Source of the DNA: Cyathus striatus
Taxonomy: Eukaryota > Basidiomycota > Agaricomycetes > Agaricales > Nidulariaceae
Length of the DNA: 64,000 nt
Reading direction: 5' to 3'
Assembly: GCA_025738555.1 (NCBI GenBank)
Contig: JAOVFP010000015.1
Coordinates: forward strand, 2,480,001 to 2,544,000
Part shown: positions 37,468 through 47,032 of the stretch, one piece after another
How the letters are laid out: every line of letters begins with the position of its first letter
Position numbering within the stretch: the stretch's first letter is position 1
Translations under genes and position numbers: made by a program
Notes under the pieces: model-generated
The model's input: only the letters and a program-made list of their open reading frames with translations
The model's database searches: none
Told to the model about the DNA's origin: nothing

Positions 37468-38477
37468 TCAACAGTTGCAAGGCTCATTCTGACCTTGTGC
37501 GTTTGGCTGCTTGTTGAGATCAACACCTGTCCTTGCGCCAGGTCCCGAGCGAGTTGAAGTACCAGTGCGTGCAGAGGGAGGTGCAGTTAATGGAAGCTTC
37601 TTAGCTAAAAGAAGAATTAGCAAGACTCATTAAAGGGCAAAAAAAGAATTGACTCACCAATCGCAGTGAATATTTCATTAACCCCCTCGCCAGTCTTTGC
37701 GCTTGTCTCAGCCCACATGAGACCTTCCTCCTCTGCATACTTCTTTGCCTCTTCCTCTGTGACCTGGCGACGGGCAGCAAGATCAGATTTGTTGCCGCAG
37801 AGGGCAATGACTATTGAGGGATCTGCTTGGCGTTGTAATTCACGGATCCATGTGCGTGCCTTCTCCAAGGACGCTGATTGAGTGATGTCGTATACGACCA
37901 CTGCACAGTTGGCGTTACGATAGTACATGGGCGCCTGTGGAGAGGTGTCAGAAAAAGGAAGGTGGAATAGAGATGGGAGGATCTACAAGAGACTGCAAAG
38001 AAGTTACGTATTAGCATCACATCGCATGGAAACAAGAGATGATGGAAGCATACTTTGTACCGCTCTTGGCCAGCAGTATCCCTGTGGAGTGGTGTAAAGA
38101 GGCGGAGAGCATGTACGGGAAAGCACAGACGTACCATATTTCGAACTTGACAGTAGACTGGTCATCGAGAGTAACAGTCTGTGTCAAGAAGGCAGCTGGA
38201 AGAGAAGTGAGAGAGGGGGTGACGATAAGGACGAGAATGACGTACCACCGATGGTGCTTTCCCGATAGTCGTCGAACTGGTCCTTGACAAAGCGCAGGAC
38301 CAAACTGGTAGAAGGTGAGTGAGGAAGAGAGGGAAGAAGGAAGAGGGAAGAAGACAAGGAGGCACCTTGACTTCCCGACGGCAGATTCGCCTGGAGAAGG
38401 GGAGTGAGGAAGAAAAGAAGGAGACAGGAGATGTGCGGACCTAAGAGAACTAATTTGAATTGGAACTGCTTGGACAT
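37468..38477 (-). CDS. RAB5-type small GTPase (Ypt5/Vps21-like)
   Basis: Early-endosome Rab GTPase. The start MSKQFQFKLVLLG is followed, after an intron, by the P-loop GESAVGKSSL. Switch I is FDDYRESTIGAAFLTQTV and the Walker B/switch II block is [20 protein letters not shown]. The G4 motif is LCGNKSDL (about 37790) and the G5 motif is ETSAKTGEGVNEIF (about 37690). The C-terminus is NAQGQNEPCNC, a CXC-type double geranylgeranylation site. The AFLTQTV and SLAPMYYRNANCAVVVYDIT blocks are RAB5-specific. Five or six introns fall mainly in the 5' half. All key nucleotide-binding residues are present. Head-to-head with the RRM gene at 38956. Confidence 0.94.
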
Positions 38478-38955
38478 TGGAGGAGTTGGAGAGATAGAGT
38501 AAAGAGAAAGAACAATGCGGGGATGGATGTGGTGGGATGGAGAGCGGATGGACCAATTCAGGCAGTGAGCTTGGACTTAGAGCCAGTCGACTGTTGGCTG
38601 GAGGTTGCAGTGCTGTTGGTGTCAATTGTTGTCCCGCAGTCATCACCACACTCGGCAATTGCCGAGACTCCATTTTTGCCAACTTCATCGCCCTGTCTCT
38701 TCCTCTTTCCCTTCTTCTTTCCCCCCATCATCATCCTTCCATCTAGTCCTGCCTTCAAGTGCCCGCTGAGTCTGAGTCCGTCTAAGCTCTCACCACTTTC
38801 TGCAAGTCTGTGTGCCCATTCACTTCCTTCACCTACTCTTGCCACCCTACGCTCCCCTTTTGCATTCCGTCTCCCTACGACTTCACCCGGTTGTCTCCGC
38901 CTCCTCTTTAAGACTTTCATATCCTGAATCCCTGTCAGAACGTCTCTGAGTTACC
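38478..38955. promoter_or_regulatory. Shared upstream region of RAB5-type and RRM genes
   Basis: Region of 478 bp between divergent start codons. The part just upstream of the RRM gene (38690-38900) is strongly CT-rich, a frequent feature of promoters and leaders of well-expressed fungal genes. Open frames here (38460-38927) are low-complexity and not called. Confidence 0.5.
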
Positions 38956-41888
38956 ATGAATCGCCATCATCCTTACGGCGGCAGTTACGAGTCCATTCCA
39001 TCCAGACGGGGCGGCTCCCCTTCAGGTCCAGGCCCTGACCGTTCTCATCGATATCAAGATTCCAGGGGCGGTGCCCCTTCTCGCGGTGGAAGAGGTTTTG
39101 GTCGCGGAAGAGGTGGTTATCAGAACTATGAGGGTGGCATGAGCGGCCATAGCGCATATGATCAGCCTCCCCAAGCCGATACGGTCTCCTACAATGAATA
39201 TGACCAAACTGCCAATTATTATCAAAATCCCTATGGTGCTCCTCCTCCAAATAATCAATATCCTCCTGCAAATACTTCCTATACTCAGGCTTATCCTAAA
39301 CTTGAAGGTGCGCGATAAGTTGAGATTGAATGAATACCCTCTTTTGCAACAGTTTAAAATTCTTCACATATATATTATGTGTGCAGCCCCTTCGTTCACT
39401 CCCACTTACACGGGCTTTTCTATCCGAACAGCAATCTTAAGGGCACGCGGGATAGGCAAAACTGTACAAAAGTCATCCAGCTTAAGCTATCCTTCTGCGA
39501 GAGCTGCTACAAACTGTTTCCAGTTTCTATTCTTTTACAGGCCTGTCAGACGCATTCCAGCTTTTGGTTCCTGGAATAAGTGAGCTCGCTTCAGGCGGAC
39601 TGCATAACTTGATCGTCGAAATTCTCTTTGAGACGTAATCTGAAAGTCGGCTTAAGATTTGCCTTTCCGCGTGCTACATTTAATGCTACGTCCCTGCTCT
39701 GCTTGATTTCCTTTTCTGTTATCAGTCGAACATATTCTCACTCGTATCTGTATTCTATAATAGACGATGTTGGTCCAAGCTATGACAACGAATCCGGCTT
39801 TAATCGTGGCGCCCGACGTCCAGTACCAAAAGAAAGAGATGATAAGGTGCATGACTCGCTAATTGAAGAACGTATACAGCGCGAACGCCCTTGCCGAACA
39901 TTATTTATTCGCAACATTAAGGCGAGTCTATGCTCAGTCAGCCTTTTTTCGGTTACTGTCTTGGCTACTTGTTTATTTTCTAAGTTCATGAGCTGACTTG
40001 TTAGTATTTTTAGTATGAAACCAACAGTGATGATGTGCGTCGTCAGTTTGAGGAACATGGTGCTATCAAGACTTTCTTTGACTTGATTGCAACACGAGGA
40101 ATGGTGTTCGTCACATATGTGAGTCATGACGATAATCATCGCCCAATTTGAGTAAAAATGATAATCAAACCTTAGTACGATTTACGTGCTGCAGAGAGAG
40201 CTCGAGAAAGATTACAAGGATCTGAGATTAGTGGACGACCTGTAAGTGCTTAAACACTGAAATGAGGCTTCCATAGATTTATTGTTCCTTGAACTCGTTA
40301 GATCGATGTCCATTACTCACTGCCACGTGACGACCAGAGAGATCGGGAAAAGAATCAAGTGTGTTCTTTTCATCAACGAATCTACCTACGCTGTAGCTTA
40401 CTGGATGTATACAGCAATTCCAAGGAGTTTTGCAAGTTACACTTCGAAATTCTCCATCAGGTCAGCCAATTGATGATAATGAAGTTCGTCGAAAATTCCA
40501 ACAATTCGGTGATGTTAAATCGGTAAAACCAGTTGGAGATCGCCCTGAGTAAGCTTTTATTGTACATCTTGGATGATTAGAGCTGACGATGTTATTGTAA
40601 TACTTAGTTCTCGTTACGTTGAATTTTACGATACTCGAGTACGTTCCCATTGGGATGTTTTTCGTTTGAGTGAAGCACTTATCTTGTCTTTGCTAGGCAT
40701 GCGATGATGCCTTCGACAGGCTTCGGCATCAAGGTCTTCAAGATGGTGTCATGGACATTGTATTTGCGTGGGACGCCTCCGAAGGAAATAACCCACGGTA
40801 TGTTTTAAGACAATGCTCCTTACTAGGAAGCTGATTTTCTGAATAGCGAGGGAGGTCGAGGTGATTATGATGACAGTTATCGTGGCGGAGGCAGTGGAGG
40901 TGGAGGCGGTGGTGGTGGTGGAGGTGGTGGAGGCGGTGGTCGTAGCCGAGGTCGTGGTAGAGGTCGTGGCGGTAGAGGCCGTGGATACGATGACTTTGAC
41001 GATCGTCGAGGTGACTTTGCTCGTGAACGCGAACCTCGTGGGCGAGGTGGACGGTATGATGATGATTACGGTGGAGGAAGGGGAGGACGCGGGGGAGTTG
41101 GAGGATCTGGAGGATCTGGAGGATTTACAGACCGTTATGATGCCGGTGGTGGACGTGGTGGATACCCTAATGTGCCATCGGCACCTTATGGAGCTCCTCC
41201 TAATATGCCCCCTAGTAACATGGCTCCTAACAACATGGCTCCTGCATACAATGCTCCTCAACCTTTACCTGTTGGTGTACTGGTAAGTAGTCTCTGTACG
41301 ATATGTCTGTCTGTGCCTGACTCTTTATTGATAGTCCACGGATGATCGCCTTGAACAAGCTCGTAAAGTCCAACAGCTTCTTGCCGCACTCAAGCAACCA
41401 CAATCTGGAGGGGCACCTCCTACAGCTCCTGGACCCGGGGTTCCACCAATGCCTGCTATGCAACAACCCCCTCCGCCTAGTGCTCCTGGCTATTACCCCC
41501 CGCCTCCCGGACCAGGTATGCCAGGTTATCCTGGGGCCGTTCCTCCTGGCACACCATATGCTGGTTTGCCTCCACCTCCCGCAGCATCAGGGCCACCCCT
41601 TCAACTCTCCGCTAATTCGAGTTTGCAGAATCTTCCGCCTAACATTTTAGCCCTATTACGCTCAGTCCAGCCTGGTGGGAATCCTGCTAGTGCTTCCGCT
41701 CCTACGCAGTACGGCGCCCCACCTCCGGGGATGATGAACACACCCCCACCGCCTCCTCCGGGATCGGCCCCTACTTCCAGCGCACAATATCAACAGCTAA
41801 TGTCTTACTTGGTATGATAATGTTTCTTTGTAGTCAGTTTGTTACTAACGTTTGACTACAGCAAGCGCAGGCAAGCGCGAAGCCATGA
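38956..41888 (+). CDS. Two-RRM RNA-binding protein, Mei2-like, Gly- and Pro-rich
   Basis: Predicted RNA-binding protein. Exon 1 encodes an RG/RGG-rich head (RSHRYQDSRGGAPSRGGRGF) and a Tyr/Pro/Asn-rich segment. After a 456-nt intron comes RRM1 (CRTLFIRNIK, RNP2; GMVFVTYYDLRAAERARERL, RNP1 region), then RRM2 (GVLQVTLRNSPSGQ; GDVKSVKP; RYVEFYDTRACDDAFDRLR). Then a poly-Gly/RGG tract (40880-41160) and a Pro-rich tail (PPPPSAPGYYPPPPGPGMPG), with a short helix LPPNILALLRSVQPGG near the end. The last 9 residues are on a separate exon (QAQASAKP). The RRM pair order resembles Mei2-type or Scw1-like proteins; exact orthology is unsure. Disordered RGG and Pro-rich tails suggest a role in granules or mRNP assembly (inference). 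Confidence 0.85.
39308..39763 (+). other. Unusually long intron in the RRM gene
   Basis: Exon 1 ends in YPKLE plus one base before GTGCGC, and the frame resumes as DDVGPSYDNE after ATAATAG, phase-consistent. The length of 456 nt is several times that of other introns in the window. It contains further candidate acceptors, e.g. TGTGTGCAG near 39386. Confidence 0.7.
40885..40980 (+). repeat. GGN-codon repeat encoding poly-glycine/RGG
   Basis: Imperfect GGT/GGA/GGC triplet repeat inside the RRM gene, encoding a long glycine run followed by Arg-Gly repeats. Likely length-polymorphic. A large antisense open frame across it is a by-product of the repeat. Confidence 0.8.
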
Positions 41889-42205
41889 TATGCTAACCCC
41901 CCAAAATAGAGGGATATTGTTATACTTATATTTCTCACTTTCCTGTTCCTCTGTACATTCTTTCTCCTAAAATCTATCTTTATAACCTTGGTTTCGTAGC
42001 CTTTTTATAATATCAGAAACAGTCCTATCAAGCAATACTCCGTATCAGTGTACAGCGTCCAACTGAAGTATGTATGGTAAGAGTTTATGAGCCGAATCGA
42101 GTGTCTAAGGATATCGAAAATCCGTGGAGCCGTAGAGTAAAGATAATAACACATGCAAAGAATACGGTACCAATAATAACACTAAATATCTAGGGGAAAG
42201 GGTGT

Positions 42206-43669
42206 TTACCACGTCCGTGTTAACACCATATCTGCAAGTGTATGAAGTGCAGCTTTAGACTCGCTATCGGGCAGTAGATGAAGCGCTTCTCGCGCTTTGT
42301 CAACGTATGCCCGGGCGAGTAACCGTGTGCGCTCAATGGCAGATGATCTGCTGACGCAATGGACAGCCTAGGAAAGGGGATAAGCAATAATAGTGTTGGA
42401 GATATTTCCGTAGCATACCAGTTCTAAGTCACCCTCCTTGGTGAAGTTCCGTCGTATTGCCGAGCGAAGTTCAGGATGTTCTTCCCAAGCATATATGGCA
42501 GGGGCAGCTACAAGACCAGGCTGAATATTTGAGGGACCTGTCTCATAATCTAGGACGTCCTCAATAAGCTATAGAGGTGTATTGAGAACTGAGAACATGC
42601 ATCTAAACGAAAAGCGAACCTGATACGCAATACCCAAATTTCGTCCATAGGCATAAGCAAGCTCCTTCCATATTTCACCCTCTCCACAACCTCCCAACAC
42701 AACGGAAGCCCTTGCGCTTTTAGCCAAAATACTTGCTGATTTGAGGTATGATTTTCTAAGATAGACATCCCATGCATCCTCGAGGGTATTGGGGCCCACA
42801 ATTGCACCAAGTTCCGGTGTCTTAACATCCTCCATCCGAAGAATCTCACCCTCAACAATGTTGGAAATGACGCTGGCGACTAGCTCAACTACCTCGCTTT
42901 CTCCTAACCGTGAGAGCGCTGTACTAGCCCTCCCTAGCAAGAAGTCACCTCCAAGAATAGAGAGCTTGTTCCCAAACCCTTCGATGGCATCCTCTTGCCC
43001 ACTTTCTGGGTTCTTTACTATTCCGTCATGCAATAATGAAGCTACATGTATCATTTCCATTATTTGCGCGAGACGTAGTTGTGTGGGAAGGATTAGTGGG
43101 GGTGTGACGAGACATGGAGTGAAATTGGCATCTAAGAAAGATGATGAGAGAGGTGTGATTGGTGACGCTGCTTCACGAATGCGGAAGACACTCTCAAAAG
43201 AGGCTGCAGTGTCCAACATGTTCGGATTCCATTCATTCAGCACGTCTGAGATTTTGAGCGGTCGATCCAGTTCTTCCGTTCTGCCGGTGCCTGCGTCGAC
43301 TTGAGCTTCCCAGCGCTTGTGCTGCCAGCGACTACCCAAACCATTCGTTGCATGAGAAAATAAAAGGACGAGGAGAGACCTGAACTGTTTTGAAGGTTGG
43401 AGGAAGTAGACTTCGGCGATCTCTGTGAGACCAGGATGCGCCGAGCCGAGCAGGCCGAGAAGGTTGCCGCGAAGTACAGCAAGCTCAGGAGCAACGAGGG
43501 TATATGGGTTGTGGTTCTGTTGAATTAGGGGGTCGTGCTTTACTGATACGGGCTCTGGCCTTTTGGTCGGTTCGATCTTGTGAGCGAGGACAGAATATTT
43601 CCGGCTTCTGTCGACGTATCGCGTGACTGAGAAGAGGCGACGAACATAGACATGACCAACCGAAGACAT
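42206..43669 (-). CDS. DLP1: Polyprenyl diphosphate synthase subunit 2-like (DLP1/PDSS2 type)
   Basis: Isoprenyl diphosphate synthase-fold protein that probably pairs with a catalytic COQ1/Dps1 subunit to make the side chain of ubiquinone in mitochondria. The N-terminus is basic and Ser/Arg-rich (VRRLFSVTRYVDRSRKYSVL), a plausible presequence. The helix MEMIHVASLLHDGIVKNPES occupies the place of the first Asp-rich motif, but DDxxD is absent. FGNKLSILGGDFLLGRAST follows as in all family members. The second motif region reads QLIEDVLDYETG, only partly acidic. Three introns near the 3' end; end LADMVLTRTW. Loss of DDxxD with retention of the fold matches S. pombe Dlp1 and human PDSS2, not the catalytic subunit. 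Annotation as plain COQ1 would be the easy mistake here. Confidence 0.82.
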
Positions 43670-44059
43670 GGAGAATGGACTGGCTCGTTCCTGCGAACGC
43701 CAGCAGCAGCGAGATTAAATAAAGGAGAGGAGCGCACAACGGCGTGCACGATTGCCGGGGGCAGAAGGGGATGAGATCGCGCAGAGGAAGGGATGACACG
43801 GCGATAATTCCCGCGTTCGTGAGGACGAAGCTTGTGTTACACTCAACACCCGGCGCAAAAAACACTGAAAGCTCGTTGATTAGGTAGCATTGGTTACAGG
43901 AAGCTAATATACAAATTGAAAGCATTTTGGATCTAAGTCTATGGAGAAATATCATAAAAATGTAGTGTCTATGTAAACCCATTAAAAGCATCAAGTATAA
44001 TATGTGACGTCAGGCAATAAATCAACCGAGAAATTTGCAATATACAGTATAAATATTCC

Positions 44060-44627
44060 TTATGCACGAAGGGGAACAGGAGACGTCGTGGCCGTTGCAG
44101 GAGGCGTTATTTTTCGAACGGTAAGGAAATCACGGAAATTGGTTAGTCGCTTCGCAAGGTGTACAGCGAGCACTCTCCCCTAGGAAAATGGTTAGATATC
44201 ACAGATCACAGCATAACAACAACAATCACCTTTGCCTCGAGTTCGTCCCATTCCACGGCATCTGTGGAGTTCAAAGCAAGCAGCATCAAAGGTTCCTTGT
44301 CTTGTAATTGACTTTCCTCGTTTGCGTCAGTCCTGTCATCGACAGGAAGAACCGCTATTCTTCCAAGCTTCTGTGGCGTTAAAAGGATGTTCATCCTGCA
44401 ACAAGTCAACTCACCTCGCTATCGACCATTCCGAAACCACCTTCTCGCGTCTCCTGCCATATTTCGCCACTTAAGCCAACAATAACCCGTATTTCATCTT
44501 TAGGCCGCGACGGATCGCAGGCGGCAGAAACGAGCTCCCCTGCTGGGGTAAGAAGGACGGCGGTATGAAGTGTCGGGAGAGAAAGAACTTGAGAAAGAAT
44601 GCTATGGAGTGTTGAAAGGACGAGCAT
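44060..44627 (-). CDS. Roadblock/LC7-domain protein, LAMTOR2-like
   Basis: Small protein (about 140 residues) with a roadblock fold, resembling the LAMTOR2 subunit of Ragulator, which anchors Rag GTPases and TORC1 to the vacuole or lysosome. The N-terminus MLVLSTLHSILSQVLSLPTL matches the first roadblock helix, then HTAVLLTPAGELVSAACDPS gives the first strand pair and IRVIVGLSGEIWQET the central helix. After an intron, LGRIAVLPVDD and LMLLALNSTDAVEWDELEAK form the later strands, and LAVHLAKRL the last helix. One extra intron lies near the 3' end; stop at 44060. An insertion of about 20 acidic residues between the strands is longer than in animal LAMTOR2. Function is inferred from fold only. 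Confidence 0.65.
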
Positions 44628-44828
44628 ATTTTGGAGATGAGCTGGGGGCTATTTTTTGTGGTCGTGAATGAAAGTTGGAGTGTTGGCTGGTGATTGGTTG
44701 CCCCATTCGTGTCAAGTCAAGACGTTAATAACCTTCCCACGTGGAATGATCCCGATCTGCGCTCCCCGCTCACTAACATCTATATATAAAGCAGACTTAT
44801 ACACATTATCTACCATCTACACACCACT

Positions 44829-47032
44829 CTAAGCCATCTGCACATCTGCCTTCACGTCCGCGTACATGTGAGAGCTGAATATATCCAACATACCAGGCTG
44901 TTTCATTTCCAGCCTAGCATCGAGCCCCTCCAACGCTTGAATGGCCACATCGCTGTCATGGATTTTGAGGTATTTCCTGACGCTTCCTCTTGCTTTCACG
45001 ACACAGACAGGATCCATCAACGCTTTCGCAAACGACATCATGATATCTATGATGCTCCGAGGCATCTTTGTCTTTCCGGAAGATTGTTGCTCGAGTGCTC
45101 TATCAAGATATGCCGCCAACAGTTGTTGTGATTCGATAGCAATAGGAAGGTTGAAGTTCATTCTGAAAAAAGCGCGCCGGATGGTATTAAAGGGTTCATA
45201 TAGTGCCTTTCCTGTCGGTTCCAAAACATGTTCCATATACAGAAGAGCAAGAGAGAACCCAGCTTGATTCACAATGCATTGGAACTGTTCCAGTGATAAC
45301 AGCACTTCCTGAACCAGTGCAACATCACAAATCTCCCGAGGTATGGCCGTTATTAAAGAAAATAATCTTGTCTGGTGCTGTGCAACTCCTTCCATCTCTC
45401 CGTATGTTAGTGTAGAGGACATTGATTTTCTGTCCGTGACGGCTTTCGCCAACAGCCGTTGTTGTCGATTCAATTGGTGTAGGTTCTTCCACATCGTATT
45501 CCGTTTTTCATCAGTGAAAGACAGCATGCAGCAACTTCGCTCGGAATCCAGTAGTGCTCGAAGTCGGTCTTGAAACCACCGAGCACGTCCACTTTGAACG
45601 TCTAACAAGCCCTGTGCTACCACAAGGAATGTAGATTTTGTTACACTGTTGGCTGCAGGTAGCCTTATCTGTGTAGTGGAAACCAAGGCAAGCGTGTTTT
45701 CATCGAACGGGAGTCCGGAGCGTGGGGATGGGGAATATGTCGTGTCCCCGACAGTGGGAATGGACATCATCATCAAGGACCATATTGCTGCTAAGCATGT
45801 AATTGCTCTTTTTGATGCAACATTATCTTCTAATACGCCGCTTGCACATGATGCAAGCAATTGGGGTATTCGATATCCAAGACGAATTGCAATATCGTCA
45901 TGATGCAATAACCTGTGCAGTAGTAACTTGGAGCTATAGTCGAGGCCAACTACCACATTGGGTATAACCTCAACAAAAGGCTCTAGTTCATGCGTCGTAC
46001 GCAATGAATTTATGGTCCAACACATAGCCTTTAAATCCCGCTCATCACGGCTGGGGCTGATGGTAACTGCCTGCTCCTCCTGTGCTTCTGTAATGGTCCC
46101 TGTAAATAAAACCCTGTCCCCAGTGGCATTCGTATATTTCAAAATGCGAAATGTTTGCAGGGCTTTCCACCACAACGTCGAGGCCGGCGTTCGATAAGGT
46201 GAATCAAGGTGGATGATCGGTGAGAACGTCACAAGGATATATAATATACAGCAAATGACCAATATTCCTAGCACCGAGAAGGATATGGTGACATTCACGG
46301 GATAGAGGAAGAATACCAATCCCGCAAAAAATAAAAATAACGATAAATGTAGAAATATTGGTATTGCTTCTACCACAGCGAATATCTGATGCTTTTTTAA
46401 GCCCTGGAACAAAAATGCGCTGATTCTTGCCCGGTCTTGAGGATGTGGTTTGCTATCAGTAGCATGTATGTAGTGTCGAGCCCACTGCTCGACTAGTGTT
46501 GCTGAGAGCGCACATGCGAGGCTGAAAGAAAGGCTCAAAAACCAAAGAATGTTGCAGGCCAAGGAAGATTTGGTGGGCGAGAAGTTTCCAATTTGTGGCA
46601 GCGGCTGTAGCGTGATAGCATTAGCGCCCTGTTCAAGCTGTTGAGATATTCTAGTCAAGATTGCAAGGCTAGCACCTGTGGGATCCGGACCAAGGGTTTT
46701 GTAACTCTCGATGATGAACGCTGTGACACTGGCCGAAAACAGACCAGCCTAATGGATAAATGGTCTGTTAAGTCCTTGACATATGATAAGTCACCTGAAT
46801 GACCATTGAAACGCACAAAAATTAAAATTGAGTCCATATCACCCTTCCAATTCTGTATCAGTGCATTATCACATTTTTCACTTTTACTTAGATAAAGTGA
46901 CCAGAATTTGGCAGAGGGGTCGTTGTAAACGGCTGAGCGTACATGACTTCCTGCCAGTGCGGTTTATGGTGTTAGAAAGCAAGCTGGTTGTTCATTGTCA
47001 AGAGCATTCATACCAATACTGCTTTCCGTCAT
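44829..47032 (-). CDS. DUF6535 membrane protein
   Basis: Family found mainly in Agaricomycetes and often expanded. A tiny first exon (MTESSIG, start 47032) joins SHVRSAVYNDPSAKFWSLYL across an intron. The next exon ends DMDSILIF and joins AGLFSASVTAFIIESYKTLG across the 3' intron. These form the N-terminal DUF6535 domain together with CNILWFLSLSFSLACALSAT (TM) and VEQWARHYIHA. Two more TM segments follow: AIPIFLHLSLFLFFAGLVFF and VLGILVICCILYILVTFSPI. The remaining roughly 450 residues are soluble and helical, with no known domain, ending DVKADVQMA at 44829. Molecular function unknown. The first splice junctions are mine; the large exon is unambiguous. Confidence 0.85.

Noticed and set aside
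40749..41261. A 170-codon Ser/Thr-rich open frame on the minus strand.
   Set aside because: It is the exact complement of the GGN-codon repeat and RGG region of the RRM gene; repeats of this kind leave the antisense strand open without coding meaning.
42206..43669. Catalytic hexaprenyl/solanesyl diphosphate synthase (COQ1).
   Set aside because: The first Asp-rich motif required for catalysis is missing, which fits the non-catalytic Dlp1/PDSS2 subunit better.
44868..46197. Several plus-strand frames of 70-108 codons.
   Set aside because: They lie antisense to the large, clearly coding DUF6535 exon and show no independent domain or splice structure.
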